A stretch of 64,000 nucleotides of DNA from NCBI GenBank assembly GCA_031216915.1, contig CM062297.1, forward strand, positions 833,853,337-833,917,336, read 5' to 3'. A model generated the notes under the pieces. It was not told the DNA's origin. It saw only the letters and a list, made by a program, of their open reading frames with translations, and did not search any database. How positions within the stretch are numbered: position 1 is the stretch's first letter; the number at the start of each line of letters is the position of its first letter. The translations under genes and the position numbers were made by a program. This DNA is from Pictodentalium vernedei (taxonomy: Eukaryota; Mollusca; Scaphopoda; Dentaliida; Dentaliidae). Shown here one piece after another: positions 30,142-43,799 of this stretch.

Positions 30142-31779
30142 ATGTTATCAATAAGAATAATTTGAGGTGTAGACTGTACTAAAGAATTGAGTCCTGGGTT
30201 AATGTGGCCCTAACAGTTAATGTATGTCAACCAAAGTGACCAAGTTAGAATAAAATTATTCCAAAACAAGTCATCCTACCAAGTTACAATGAAATCTCTT
30301 CATAACTATAACTCTTAGACTTTCCTAAAGGAAACTAGGTCAGATGATGGCCTAGCAGTCACGGTTGACCGATCATGACCAAAATAGGACAGTCTCATCT
30401 AGACATCATACCGAGTTATCCTTGCAAGTTACAATGAAATCGCTTCATAAATATGAACTGTAGATTGTGCTAAACAAATCTAGGTTATGTGACCATGTGG
30501 CAGTCACAGTTGACCGATCACAGCCAAAATAGGCTGTTCTCATCTGGAATCTAGACATTATACTGAGTCATTCTACAAATCTGCTATGAAATCCCTTCAT
30601 AAATGCAAGCTGTTGACTGTGCTAAAGGAATCTAGGTCACGTGCCCCTGCGGCCATAACGGTTGACTGAATCCAACAAAAAAAGGACATTCTTATCTAAA
30701 CATTATACAGTCATCCTACGATGTTACAATAAAATCCCTTCATAAATACGACCTGTAGATTGTGCTATGGGCTTTTGGGCTTTGGGCCCGCATAGCCATC
30801 ACAGTTGGCCTAACGTTGCCAAAAGGGGACGTTCTCATCTAAACATTATACAGAGTCATCCTACCAAGTTACAATAAAATCCCTTCATAAATACAACCTG
30901 CAGACTGTGCTAAAGGTTTTCAGGCTTTGGGCCCTCGTAGCCATCACAGTTGGCCTAACGTGGCCAAAAGGGGACGTTCTCATCTAGACATTATACGGAG
31001 TCATCCTACAAAGTTACAATGAAATCCCTTCATAAATACAACCTGTAGACTGTGCTAAAGTTTTTCAGGCTTTGGGCCTGCGTAGATGTCACAGTTGATC
31101 GATTGTGACCAAAAGGGGACGTTCTCATCTAGACATTATAGAGTCATCCTACCCCAAGATACAATGAAATCCCTTCATATATACGACCTGTAGACTGTGC
31201 TAAAGGGTTGTGGGTTTCGGGCAGCTGTCACGATTGACCGATTGCGACCAAGGGACGTTCTCATCTAGACTTGACCTCGAACCTGCATCTGAATTTTTGT
31301 AATGATCAGACAAGAACTACAGGGTGTAGCCTTGTGCTAAAGGAAATGTGTACAGACTCACAGATTTCCACACGCATGATGGCATTAGCTTATCTTGACT
31401 TTGTCAAGTTGAGCTAAAAATTATCACACCACACTCAAAATCAAACCTGTCTGGAATATTGTCTACAGTAAGCTATATTCCAAGTTTGATCAAATTTGGT
31501 CACCTATAACTCAAGTTACCACCCGGAAACCAATATCAATATGCCTTCTATGTCAGATAAAGGCCATAACTTTGACAAAAAATATCGGACCATGCCCACT
31601 ATCAATACCAATGTATTATATGGTTATAAATCTATGTATAAAATTTTGTTTCCTTTCGTTCAGTCAAATTAAAATTATTGTCTGAAAAACATATTCGAGA
31701 CGGACATACTGGCACGTGTATGAATGGACAAGGGTAACACTTAATGCTTCTCTCGCCAAACTGGCAGGGGCATTAAAAT

Positions 31780-33932
31780 GAAAGTGTCAATGACACTGTA
31801 GCTTAATTTGTATGTTGTGTTTGATGAAAAGGATAATGTTCAATGTTTATGAAAGGATTATGAAATAAGACAAGAATTGTGATAATTGGGCATATGTTCA
31901 TTTCTGTTCCCTGTATACTATGTTTTTGATAAAAATAATATGAGGTGTACACTGTACTAAAGAGCTGAGGGGTGGGTTAATATGACATCACAGTTTATGT
32001 ATGTGGCCCTCACAGTTAACATATATTGACATAAGTTACAGTGAAATTATTCCAAAACAAGTCATCCTATCAAGTTACATTGAAATCCCTTCATACATAT
32101 GGCCTGTAGACTTTCCTAAAGGAATCTTGGTCACCAGACGGCTTGGCAGTCACGGTTGACCGATCATGACTAAATTAGAACAGTCCCATCTAGATATCAT
32201 ACCAAGTTATCCTACCATCCTTATATGAAGTCAACCTACCAAGTTACAATGAAATCCCTTCATAAATATGAACTGAAGACTGTGTTAAAGGTTTTCAGGC
32301 TTTGGGCTCGGGCAGCCATCATGGTTGAATGATCGCAACCAAAAGGGGACATTCTCATCTGGAGTGATCCTATGAAGTTACACTGAAATCCCTTCATAAA
32401 TATGACCTGTAGAATGTGCTCAAGATTTTCGGGCTTCGGGCACCTGTAGCCATCACAGTTGACCAATCACGACCAAAAGGGGATGTCATCATCTAGGCAT
32501 TATATGGAGTCAACCTAACAAGTTACAATGAAATCCTTCCATAAATATGACCCATAGACTATGCTAAAGGTCTTTGGGCTCGGGCAGCCATAAAGGCTGA
32601 ATGATCGCGACCAAAAGGGGATGTTCTCATCTAGACATTATTTGGAGTCATTCTATCAAACTACAATGAAATCCCTTCATAATTATGACCTGTAGACTGT
32701 TCTAAAGGTTTTTGGGCTTTGGGCCCCTGTTGCCATCACAGTTGCCCAATCGTGTCCAAAAGGGGGCGTTCTCATCTAGACATTATATGAAGTCAACCTA
32801 CCAAGTTACAATGAAATCCCTTCATAAATATGACCTGCAGACTGTGCTAAGGGTTTTTGGGCTTCGGGCTCAGGCAGCCATCATGGTTGAATGATCGCAA
32901 CCAAATGGGACAATCTCATTTGGGCATCATCCGGAGTGATCCTACGAAGTTACACTGAAATCCTTTTATAAATATGACCTGTAGACTGTGCTCAAGGTTT
33001 TCGGGATTCAAGCATCTGTAGCCATCACAGTTGACCAATCACGACCAAAAGGGGATGTCATCATCTAGGCATTATATGGAGTCAACAGGTTACAATGAAA
33101 TCCTTCCATAAATATGACCTTTTGCCTATGCTAAAAGTTTTTGGGCTCGGGCACCCATCAAGGCTGAATGATCGCGATCAAAATGGGACGTTCTCATCCA
33201 GACATTATTTGGAGTCATCCTGCCAGGTTACAATGAAATCCCTTCATAAATATGACCTGTAGACTGTGCTAAAGGTTTTCGGGCTTCGGGCCCCTGTAAA
33301 CGTCACAGTTGCCCAATCAGGACCAAAAGGGGACTTTCTCATCTAGACATTGTATGAAGTCAACCCACCAAGTTACAATGAAATTCTTCAATAAATATGA
33401 CCTGTAGACTGTGCTAAAGGTTTTGGGCTCGGGCAGACTTCACGGTTGGCAGATCATGCCCAAATGGGGAAATTCTCATCTAGACATCATAAGGAGTCAT
33501 CCTACCAAGTTACAATGAAATCCCTCCATATTAAACATGACCTGCAGACTGTGCTAAAAGTTTTTGGGTTTCGGGCTTGGGCAGCCATCATGGTTGATAG
33601 ATCATGCCCAAAAGGGGACGTTCTTATCTAGGCATTATACAGAGGCATCCTACCAAGTTACAATGAAATCACTTCATAAATACGACCTGTAGACTGTGCT
33701 AATGGTTTTCGGGTTTTGGGCTCGGGCAGCCATACCGGTTGACCGAACGTGACCAAAAGGGGACGTTCTCATCTAGACATGACCCCAAACCTGCATATGA
33801 AATTTTGTGACGATAAGACAAGAACTGCGGGGTGTAGCCTGTGCTAAAGGAAAATGTGAACAGACCCACAGACTAACAGACTTCCACACACGTGATGGCA
33901 ATAGCTTATCTTGACTATGTCAAGTTAAGCTA
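31780..33932 (-). mobile_element. Helentron-like element with tandem core, second copy
   Basis: Same ends as 29397-31420 (GAAAGTGTCAATGACACTGT; GTCAAGTTAAGCTAA), adjoining the right edge of the outer element. About 11 diverged core units with GTTACAATGAAATCCCTTCA and GACCTGTAGACTGTGCTAAA. Confidence 0.65.
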
Positions 33933-34320
33933 ATAAGGGAATTTTTAGGAGTAAATAAGGGAACTTTCCCCCAAAATAAGGGCAAAATATTGCACATTTT
34001 TCATAAAAATAATTAGATGTTTGCTTCCATGGTCATCAACATACCTATTCAGCACTTATTCACTGTGTTACAACTTGTATTTTACAAGGAGCGCAATGAT
34101 TCCTCTGTACAAAATGCATTTTTCATTGAGAAAATGCAGTGTCAATTAATTGTCAATGGATAGGGGCCATCTTCATCAAATTCATCTGAAAAATGCTGAA
34201 TGCATCTATTTCGGATTATAGCCAACCTCTGGTTGATCTTTTCTCAGTATCTGAAGATCAGATTAGCTATACAGATACCTTATTGTTATTTCTGACTTAA
34301 AATGTGTATCATAAACTAAC

Positions 34321-35495
34321 AACAAGAGGCCCCAAGGGGCCTTAATTGCTCACCTGACAAGTTGTTCAAAGAAGTAATTTGGATCACATTCAGCTAATCA
34401 TGCCTCATCAACACTTCAGGGGAATGAAGTCATGAAATTATTATAGGGGCCTTTTTTATACAAAAATTCACTCGAATTCCTTCAAAATGCATTTTGTAGC
34501 AATTTTTTTTCCTCCGCTTAATTGACCCCCAGGGGTGGGGAGTGGGGTTGGTGGTCATAGAGGTATTTTGTTTTTGGGGTTCCATAAAATCACTCTAAAT
34601 CTTTCAAAATATATTTTGCAGCCAAACATTTTGTTACATCTAACTGCCCTCCTGCCCACCCCCAACAAGGAATGGAGGGGAGGACATAGGGTAAAAACAT
34701 TTTCGCATAAAACCACTCTAATTCATCTTGGAACTCGATTTTGAAAAGAATCCAAAAAAAATTTCCAGAAGTCGAAACCAGACCCAAAATTTTCAGGGTA
34801 TAAATTTTTTTTCGTCTCAAAATCAGACAAAACGCATAAAGAAATCCCCCCCAAAATTTGCAAATTTAGGGCCAAAATTTTGGATTCCGCCTAAAAAAAA
34901 TTAGTTTTTTTCGAATTCTGGTTCAAAATTGCTGAGTCTGAAGCAGACCCAAAATTTTCAACCCAGTGCTTTGAACAAAGTTGAATCTGCCAGACCCCCC
35001 CCCCCCACCCCCCCCCCCCCCCTCCTTCCCCTAGAGATGATGTATACCAAATGTTAAAGGATTCTGACTGGTGGATCTGACGAAGAAGATTTTTAAAGAA
35101 ATTTCCTCATATTGCACTAAGCCCAAATATTAACCGAGGAACTCGATTTGAACAAACGTGAATCTGGCTCCCCAACAGATGAAGTATACCAAATATGAGA
35201 GGATTCTGACAGGTGGATCTAAGAAGAAGATTTTAAAGAAATTTCCTCATATTGCACCAAGTTAAAATTTGGGCACCCATAGGGAGCCCAAATATTAACA
35301 GAGGAACTTGATTTGAACAAACGTTAATCTGGCCCCCCAAGGGATGGTGTACACCAAATATGAGAGGATTCTGACAGGTGAATCTGAAGAAGATTCCACA
35401 TATTGCGCAAAGTTAAAATTTGTGCTCCAATAGGGAGCCCAAATATTAACCCAAGGACTCGATTTGAACAAACTTGAATCTGCTTTTATCATGGA
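34321..35495. repeat. AACAAGAGGCCCC-family element, right end unclear
   Basis: Begins AACAAGAGGCCCCAAGGGGC, then AT-rich sequence, a poly-C stretch (about 34987-35022) and three core units. No CGGTGAGCTAAAA-type right end was found. Low-complexity runs may be assembly-sensitive. Confidence 0.6.
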
Positions 35496-36049
35496 TTGGT
35501 AGGGTAAAAAGGGGCGGAATGCAAATAATTAACAACAGCTCATTTGATTTTCAATATGTCTCTGTTTTATTGTATTGAAGACTTATTTTCAGCTCCGTGC
35601 AGTGCGAGTGTTAAAACCTCATGTGCGTTAAATGTATTAACAAAGCAGTTAGCTCCCTTTAGCTGTAACAGACAATTGTCTTTCTCAGAATCGAAACAAA
35701 TTAATTGTTTCGAGAGCCAGAGGGCACCGCGAGTTGGTACTGCAGATCTTCAGTACCACTAATATTATAGATTTATACCCCCACAAGTACAGTAATAATT
35801 GAAACACGCTGTATGATAACCCTGAGCATTTTGTTCTCCTTTTGTTCACTGCAGTGGTTCTTTTAAATCAGTGGGAGGAAAAATGTTGAAAACTTTTTGG
35901 TTAACCGATCGAGCATTCGCCTGAAAACAAATCTGCGTAACCGTTAGGCGAACGGTACGAGCGTTCGCCTCTTATTTCGAGGCCTGTGAGAAATAATTGT
36001 ACCAACTATGAATAAGATCTGTCAATCATATAAAGTTACATGAACCAGA

Positions 36050-36705
36050 CAAAGGCTGTTTAACAATATAAACGTTTTGCTGCCAGTGACCATGACCCTG
36101 ATATGACCTTGGATCAAAGTCATGGCACATCTTTGAGTCATGAGTAATAATTGTTCCAACTACAAATAAGATGTGTCAATCACACCAAGTTATATGGACC
36201 GGACAGTATCCAAGTTTTGCTGTCTGTGACCTTTACTGTGACGATATGACCTTGGATCAATGTTGAAACACACTTGTGACTTTGATGAGCATATACCATA
36301 TTATAATTCGCAGCACACTGTCTTTTGATATTATATATTGTTATAAAGTTTCATTAAAAAATATTCTGTGGTCTTTTAATGTTACATATTATTATGGAGT
36401 TTCATTAAAAAAAATTATGGCCCGGACAAACAAATGCCAAAGTTCTTCTAAGTGTTACCTTATCATAGAACCTGTGACCTTGACCTTGAGGAGCACATAC
36501 CATATTATAATTTGCGACACACTGTCTTTTGACATTACATATTGTTTTGAAGTTTCATTAAAAAATATTCAGTGGTTAAGAAAGTTTGGCCTGGACAAAC
36601 AAAATGTTGATGATGGACGGACAGCTGAACGGATGGATGACAGACTACTTGGCATCAGAAAAGCTCTGCTGACATTTTGTCAAGCGGCGTTAAAAAAAAA
36701 ATAGG
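36050..36705. repeat. Tandem-core element, separate family
   Basis: Diverged direct repeats (GATATGACCTTGGATCAA, GCACACTGTCTTTTGA, AAGTTTCATTAAAAAA), followed by GATGGACGGACAGCTGAACG and an end CTGACATTTTGTCAAGCGGCG with a small hairpin. Architecture as in the other tandem-core elements: core, GACG-like run, hairpin end. Confidence 0.5.
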
Positions 36706-36989
36706 GGAAATTTTTAGATTGTTACATAAAAATTAAGATAATAAGGTTGGCACAGCAAAAAAGGAGGAAAATTAGGTCCATTTGAAAACCTGCATATTGC
36801 ACCAAGTAAAAATTTGGGTTCCCATAGGAACCCAGGGACTTATTTCAAACAAACCCAAATCTGACCCCTCAAAGGATGTTGAATATCAAGTATCAAAGGA
36901 TTCCGGTTGGTATTTATGGAGACAATATTTTAATTTAAAAAAAAAATTTGTGGGGTGCTAACAGAATTATGTCCCTTGTGGTTCAAGGT

Positions 36990-37863
36990 CGTGTTTACAA
37001 CCAGATAGCAATGAGCCTGTATCCTATGTTTTCAATAAAAATAATTTGAGGTGTACACTGTACTAAAGAATTGAGGGGTGGGTTAATGTGGCCCTCACAG
37101 TTAATGTATGTCAACCAAAGTTACCAAGTTACAGTAAAATTATTCCAAAACGAGTCATCCTATCAAGTTACAATGAAATCCCTTCATAAATATGACTCGT
37201 AGACTTTGCTGAAGGAATCTTGGTCACATGATGGCTTGGTAGTCACGGTTGACCGATCATGGCTAAAATAGAACAGTCTCATCTAGATATCATACCAAGT
37301 TACAATTAAATCCCTTTATAAAAAGAACCTGTAGACAGTAAGTACTAAATGAATCCAGATCATGTGACCAGGTGGCGGTGATGGCTGACTGATCGTGACC
37401 AAAATACAAAAGTCTCATCTAGACATCATATCGAGTTATCCTTCCAAGTTACAATGAAATCACTTCATAAATATGAACTGTAGACTGTTCTAAACAAATC
37501 CAGGTCACAGGCCTGTACGGCCATCACGGTTGATTGATCACAGCCACAATAGGACGTTCTCATCTAGACATTATACCGAGTCATCCTACCAAGTTACAAT
37601 GAAATCCCTTCATAAATACGACCTGCAGACTGTGCTAAAGGTTTTCGGGTTTTGGGCTCAGGCAGCCATTACGGTTGACCGATCGCAAACAAAAGGGAAC
37701 AATCTCTTCTAGACATGACCTCAAACCTGCATATGAAATTTTGTGACAATCGGACAAGAACTACAGGGTGTAGTCTGTGCTAAATGAAAATGTGAACAGA
37801 CTCAAGACCTCTGCACACGCGATAGCAACAGCTTATCTTGACTTTGTGAAGTTAAGCTAAAAA
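36990..37863 (-). mobile_element. Helentron-like tandem-core element, shortened copy
   Basis: Contains TTTGAGGTGTACACTGTACT and core units as at 29397 and 31780; the right end GTGAAGTTAAGCTAAAA lies 20 bp from the USP QQDAHEF exon. The left terminus with the AGTGTCA hairpin is missing, so it is truncated. Confidence 0.55.
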
Positions 37864-37882
37864 TAAAAACAAGAACTCATAC

Positions 37883-37963
37883 CTTGTAATAAATCTGCTA
37901 CTGTGTTGAGAAGATAATTTAAAAATTCATGAGCATCTTGTTGCATGTAATTATCAAACACAG
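37883..37963 (-). CDS. USP46: USP12/USP46-type deubiquitinase, QQDAHEF exon
   Basis: Small 81-base exon encoding [20 protein letters not shown] and then VADLLQ. The QQDAHEF block is a hallmark of the USP catalytic domain and directly follows the RLRKEN block of the preceding exon. Splice signals are consensus: acceptor TTTTCAG right of 37963 and donor GTATGAG left of 37883. It starts in phase 1, completing the codon begun in the upstream exon, and ends in phase 1, so the frame is kept. It is too short for a routine ORF listing and was found by looking for the expected motif between flanking exons. It lies just outside the right end of a tandem-core repeat element (ending near 37863). The intron upstream is about 21.7 kb and the one downstream about 12.7 kb. 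Confidence 0.92.
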
Positions 37964-39400
37964 CTGAAAATAGAAAACATACCATTATCAATTGCCTTTT
38001 AATTTGTTGTTTCATCTACTGATAATGCCAATTCATCCAGGAAGATTCATTTGTTACTGTTATAGCCCCCATATTATATTGAGATTGATATATCCTTAAG
38101 TTGATAATTAAGTGAGAAAGATTTTTTTTTTATTTCTGCATTTTCTGACTGGTCTAACTCTTTTGCACTCAGTGACCTTGTTTACATCTTTGTTACACTG
38201 ATATATTGTACATATAGCTGTTGATTGTTTAATTGTTTAAATAGGTCAATGACCTTGTTTACTTGAACTTTAACAGAATTCCCCAGAAACTAATAGAACA
38301 TTGCAGAAACTTCCTCTTCTGGGACATTCTATCTGGTTACTATATAAAGGTTTGTCAACAGAATTCAAAAACTCATTTTAGAAAGCCAATTCAGAAGAAC
38401 TTATTTTCACAGCAGTTGTTTCCATTGGAGATTATTATTGTTTCAGAACAGTGCATTTATTATAGAAGCAGTGCTTCTTTGTGATTTTGGTAGATTGATT
38501 CCAAAAGAGAATTTTGAAGAGAATCTATTCGTCTTGGAAAAGAGAATTTATACTTTCTGTGAAACAGAATAATATTTTGTGAAAAGCCAGGATTCTACTG
38601 GATTGTTTGGAAATTACGTGTGGCGCAAATACTTCTTGGATTTTTACTCCATTTGAATTTTGCGGAGAATTTTATTATATTTTATTGGAGACTGCTGAAA
38701 TTTCTACGAGAAAATTTTATTATAAATCTACGGGATACTGTTTCTGAAGAGACATTCTTGGATTTAATACAACATCTACCAGCTGGTAACTTTCTTCAGA
38801 AGATACTTCGCCACTGGATTACTGGATTCTGTCAAACTGTACTTTGGACTAATTCTATAATTGATAAGTACCATTGTTTTTTTTATTTTCTGTAACCCAA
38901 TTGGTGTAAAAGATCTTTGTATCTTTTTTTTTTATATCAATTTTTTTTAATTAAATTTCAGAATAGTTAAATTCATAGTTTTGTTGCTGATTCTCAGATT
39001 TCTTTCTGTTACCAATATCATTAATAATTCCACACCGTAACAGTTACTTTCACAACCCTTAGTATTTAGATTGTCAACACCAAGGGTATTGGAAGTAGGG
39101 GATGGGGAAGGGTGATGGGCGAGGATGATGCTTCCCTTGCTGTGAGGTTGGTGGGAGGTTAGTGTTCTGGTGGACATTACTTTACTTTCCATGAAATTTA
39201 ACTAAGAAACTCACAAGTATTCGTTTCTAACATGTTTTACGAATGAAAACAACAAATGAGGATGGGGGGGGGGGGGGGGGAGGGAGAGGAGCGCATCAGG
39301 TATAATGTTGATAGCTGGTCGATAATTGCAAAACAAAGAAGTTATACAATTTGTGGGATTATTTCTAATACTTTATATCATCCCTTCAGTGGAACAATGC
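37964..39400. other. USP intron segment, no recognised gene
   Basis: AT-rich. An open frame at 38620-38895 (91 codons) has no family resemblance. A poly-G run occurs near 39264-39280. No exon supported. Confidence 0.45.
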
Positions 39401-40760
39401 GACATCTGCAATGATTTAGAGATCTAAAATATTAACCTAAGGACATGACATTCAACTTAAATCAAAAGATTCTGACTGCAAGGATTCTGGAGAAGAGTTT
39501 TAAAGAATATTCCTCAAACTGCACTGCGCTAAAATTCAGGCTCCCACAGGGAGCCCAAATATGAACCTAGGGAGATGATTTGAGCAAATTTGAATCTGAG
39601 CACCTTCAGGGTGCTTTATGTCAAATATCAAAAGATTTTGACTGATGGATCTGAAGAAGATTTTTAAAGATTATTCCACATATTGCACTAAAAATTTGGA
39701 CTCCCATTGGAGACCAAATATGAACCCAGGGACCTGACTAGAACAAACTTATTCTGACCTCCATAAGGATGCTGTATAACAAATATCAACAGATTTTGTC
39801 ATGTGGATCTGTAGAATATTTTTAAAGATTATTTCTCATATTGGACTAAGTTCAAATTTGAGCCTGAATATTAACCCAGAGACATGATTTGTATACCCTT
39901 GAATCCCCCCCTCCCCAAACCCCCTGCCCGCAAGTATGTTTTATGCCAAATATCAAAAGATTCTGACAGGTGTTTCTGGAAGAAGAGATTTTTAAAAAAT
40001 ATTCCTCAAATTGCTTTAAGTTCAAGTTCAGGCTTTTGTGGACAGCCATATATGAACACAGCAACTTGACTTGCTAACTTGAATATGTCCTCTGAGGATG
40101 TTGTACATCGTATATAAACAAATTCTGACCTGTGGTTCTGGAGAAGATTTTTATAGAATATTCCTCATATTGGACTAAGATAAAATTCAGGCTCCCATGG
40201 GGAGCCCAAATATTAACCTAGGGGAATGATTTCAACAAACTTGATTCTCACCCTCTTAAAGATTTTGTATACAAGATATCAAATGATTTTGTCTGGCTGT
40301 TCTGGGGTACATTTTTAAAAAATATCTCTCACATTGTACTATGTTAAAATTCGGGCTCCCAAAGGGAGCCTACAAATGAACCAGGGACTCGATCTGAAAA
40401 AATTTGAATCTGACCACCCTAAGGATGCTGTATATCAAATATCAAAAGATTTTAACTGGTAAACCTAAAGAAGAAGATTTTAAAAGTTATTCCTCATATT
40501 GCACTTAGTTAATTATGGTTCCCATTGGGACCCTAAATATGAACCCATGGACACACTTGATCAGAACAAACTTCAATCTGAGCCCTCTATTAATGCTGTA
40601 TAACAAATATCAAGAGATTTTGACTGGTAGATTTGAAGATTTTTAAAGAATATTCCTCTGATTGCAAGAAGTTAAAATTAATGCTCCCATAGGCAGGGTT
40701 CCTGCAGGCAAGGACAGATAAAATTCAAGGCTATTTAAAGCCATTTCATGACAATCTTCA
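39400..40760. repeat. Array of diverged ~175-bp core units
   Basis: Seven or so units of the AAGAGGCCCC-family type: GAACCCAGGGAC, TTTGAACAAACTTGAATC, ATATCAAAAGATTTTGAC, GAAGATTTTTAAAGAATATT, CTCATATTGCACTAAG. No complete element ends. Confidence 0.7.
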
Positions 40761-40781
40761 GCATATTTCAAGGCCCAATAT

Positions 40782-41205
40782 CAGGCCTGGCATTCTTAAA
40801 AATGCAGGAGGGCTTAAAATCACTCTCCTCACATGGCCAAGGGGAGCGATTAGATTACAAAAGCTAAAAGTGGCAAAATGAAGTTGTACTATTAATGAAT
40901 TCTACCTAGTGGTCTTTGTACATTTTATTTGGTGCTGCTAACCAGGTAGTCTCTGTAAGATGGTTACACTGCCCCTCCTACACCTCCGGGCCTTGTTAAG
41001 GCCTGGAGGTGTGGGAGGGGCAGTGTGGCCATATTGCAGAGACCACTAACATAGCAGAGATCTGAAAACCTGCGGGTTTTAGGAATCTGCTGTTGTGGTA
41101 ATCATTATTTTCTGAGGCTAGGAGGGCTATTTTTTGCCTTCCTCAGTTTTTTTAAGGCGAGCAGTAGGCGAGCGAATAAATCCCTCTCCTGAAATTCCAG
41201 GCCTG
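40782..41205. mobile_element. MITE with CAGGCCTGG termini and 6-bp target duplication, copy B
   Basis: Flanked by CAATAT (40776-40781, 41206-41211). The termini match copy A (17600). A central palindrome-like hairpin (40949-41046, built on CACTGCCCCTCC and its complement) is unlike that of copy A. No ORF. Confidence 0.8.
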
Positions 41206-41296
41206 CAATATAGACAAATTCAATGATTTCCGAGGCTCCCACTTTCATGAACTGTGGCATATAAATTTATGGAGTAACAAAAAGGTAGTAAATTAA

Positions 41297-41538
41297 CTGG
41301 ACGTGTGTTAAATTTTTTCTGCTCATCAAAATTTGCTCCCATGGATTTGTCTTGTTACAATATATGGGAGAGTGCCTACAGGCACTCCCCCATAAATTGT
41401 AACTAGGCAACACCTTGCTGACTACATACCTTTACTTCAAAGTTAATACAAAGAATATTCACAGAATATGAAACCTTCAAGTTGCAGCACCTTCACTTCA
41501 GAACAAAGCCCAAATGTGGGCTTCAAGCACTCAATCAG
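41297..41538. mobile_element. TTAA-type MITE, copy 2
   Basis: Flanked by TTAA (41293-41296, 41539-41542). The right 150 bp, including AGAACAAAGCCCAAATGTGG and the GGGAGAGTGCC palindrome, matches the copy at 29584. The left terminus is diverged. Confidence 0.75.
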
Positions 41539-41993
41539 TTAAAGTATGTATTCAAACAAATCAAGGTACTCATCACACAAATTGGAATTTGGTGTTCTGA
41601 ACATAAAGCATATAGTGACTATCTGCCTGCTTTCTGTTTAGAACACCAAATTCCAACTTGTGTCTGTCACAGTTCAGGCCTTTAGATTTGGCTAATTTGG
41701 GGAAGCTGGATCAACCAAGCGCACTATTATAGCAATCATACTGTTATGATGACAAGTCACACTATGATCATATTACTGTCATATAAGACATATTACACTA
41801 AATTAGAAAATATACACTTTCAAAAAGTTATTTCTCCAAATGCAAAATTCTTTTCACAACCAAACATGTTCATGTATGCAGAGGATTTAATCCTACCATC
41901 CTGAAATGTGCACTTCCCATTGCTATTTTATTGTATTATAATCCCCACTGTTTGAGAAGATGACAAAACACTTCAGAAACCAAACTTTCAAAC

Positions 41994-43790
41994 AAGAGGC
42001 CCCATAGGGCCGGAAGTGCTCACCTTGAACAGATCCCAATATAAGCAGAGTCGAAGAATGAATGTACATTAACAAATCAATCTCCATAGGATTCATTGTC
42101 AACCCTTGAGCCCCTTAGGAGTGACTTAATATAGTCCAAGCATCATGCCTTTTCTTCAGTTAATCATAATGTCAAAAGAGGAGCTCCCTATGGAGCCCCT
42201 TTATAAAACATATGTGGATTAATCTTAGTTACACACCTCTAGAGGCTACTAAATAAACAAGAGGCCCCAGGGGGCATGAGGGCGCACACCTGACATAGTA
42301 GCTTAAATATCAACCCAGGGAATTGATTTCAACAAGTTGCATCTGCCCCTCCTAAGAAAAGCTTATAACAAATATCCAAAGATTCTGACCAGTGGATCTA
42401 AAAAAAAAAAGATTTTTAAAGAATATTCCTCATACGGAAGTAAGTAATAATTCAGGCTCCCACAGGGAGTCCAAATATGAACCCAGGGACTTGGCTTGAA
42501 CAAACTTGAATCTTACCTCCCTATGAATGCTGCATACCAAATATCAAAGCATTCAGACTGCTGGGTTTGAAGAAGAATATTTTTAAAGAAAATTCCTCAT
42601 TTTGAACCAAGTCACAATTCGAGCTCCCACAGTGCGCCCAAATATGAACTTAGGGACATGGCTTGAACAAACTTGAATCTCACTCCCCTAAGGATGCTGC
42701 ATACCAAATATCAAAACATTACTGGATCTGAAGATTTTTAAAGAAAATTCCTCATTTTGAACTAAGTTATAATTCGGGCTCCCACAGTGAGCCCAAATAT
42801 GAACCCAGGGACTTTGCTTGAACAAACTTGAATCTCCCCTCCCCCCATCCCAAGCATGCTGCATACCAAATATCAAAAGATTCTGATTGGTAGATCTGAA
42901 GAAGAAGATTTTTAAAGAATATTCCTCATACTGCACTAATTTAAACATTTGGGTTCCCATAGAGAGCCCAAATAGGGACCCAGGGATTTGATTTCAATAA
43001 ACATGTGAAACAATCTTCGATAGATGTTATATGTGAAATTTGAAAGCTTTTGGAGAAGTGGTTTGAGAGAAAAGTAGTCTTAAATGTTTTTCCCAATACC
43101 CACAGTGTTAAAAAATGCTGACTCAGAACTTTTTCAAAAGTCCCCAAAAAGTACCCCATGATAAAACTGATAGCAATTTTTTTTTACCATTTCATCCTGT
43201 TGGTCCTAAGAAGCTTCACACCAAATAAGTCTTCACGGTGCCGTGTAGTTTTGGAGATATTGGCGTTTTTTTCTATTTTTAGCTCCTGCGGTTCCCATGG
43301 GGCAACAGGAAAAAATTTTTTGGCATAAATTAAGTACTTATGACCCAATAAGCCCTCATATCAAATTTGGTTCAAATCAGCCTCTCGGTTTGGAAAATAG
43401 AAATTTTGGGCGGGGTGAAAATTCTTGCCCCCTCCCATAACGAAGGCAAATATTATACCTCCTCAATCTTCTCTTGAACAAATCTGAGTCTACACCTCAA
43501 AAGGAAGCTGCACACCAAATATCAAGTCTCTGCTACTGCTGGTTCATGAGAAGAAGATTTTTTAAGATTTAAGCACACTTTTTGGCCGTGGCTTTCCCGA
43601 GGGGCAAGGCAACTTGATTTGAGCAAAATCAAAATGTGATGTCATAACAAACCATTATCTCAAATTTCAATTAAATTGGTTCAGTGGTTTTGGAGGAGAA
43701 GACACAAACATCATGTTCACGGACGATGTACGATGGATGATGGATGGTGAGTGAACACTATAGCTCCCCTGACTGAAAGTCAGGCGAGCT
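41994..43790. repeat. AACAAGAGGCCCC-family elements, one nearly complete
   Basis: One start at 41994 (short), another near 42257 (AAACAAGAGGCCCCAGGGGG). Core units fill 42290-43000. A diverged 3' part and a GACTGAAAGTCAGGCGAGCTAAAA end follow near 43790, with a small hairpin (GACTGAAAGTC). A GATGATGGATGGTGAGTG run precedes that end. Confidence 0.65.
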
Positions 43791-43799
43791 AAAAATTTC

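Larger units (their letters stand above)
29397..31420 (-). mobile_element. Helentron-like element with ~150-bp tandem core, nested
   Basis: Begins GAAAGTGTCAATGACACTGT and ends GTCAAGTTGAGCTAAAA. The core has diverged units (CAAGTTACAATGAAATCCCT, TCATAAATAYGACCTGTAGA, GGGGACGTTCTCATCTAGAC). It carries the tRNA-headed SINE at 29553-30141. Confidence 0.65.
29344..31777. mobile_element. Outer element split by a nested insertion
   Basis: Begins CTAATGCCCCCGCTAGTTAA and ends CCAAACTGGCAGGGGCATTA; the inner ATGCCCCCGC and GCAGGGGCAT are inverted. Left part 29344-29396, right part 31421-31777, interrupted by the element at 29397-31420. It includes a GACGGACATACTGG stretch near the right end, as in other tandem-core elements here. 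Confidence 0.55.

Noticed and set aside
29750..30165. Open frames of 65-95 codons on both strands
   Set aside because: They fall within the SINE body and have no protein resemblance.
38620..38895. 91-codon plus-strand frame
   Set aside because: No recognised family, no splice or promoter context; left as intron.
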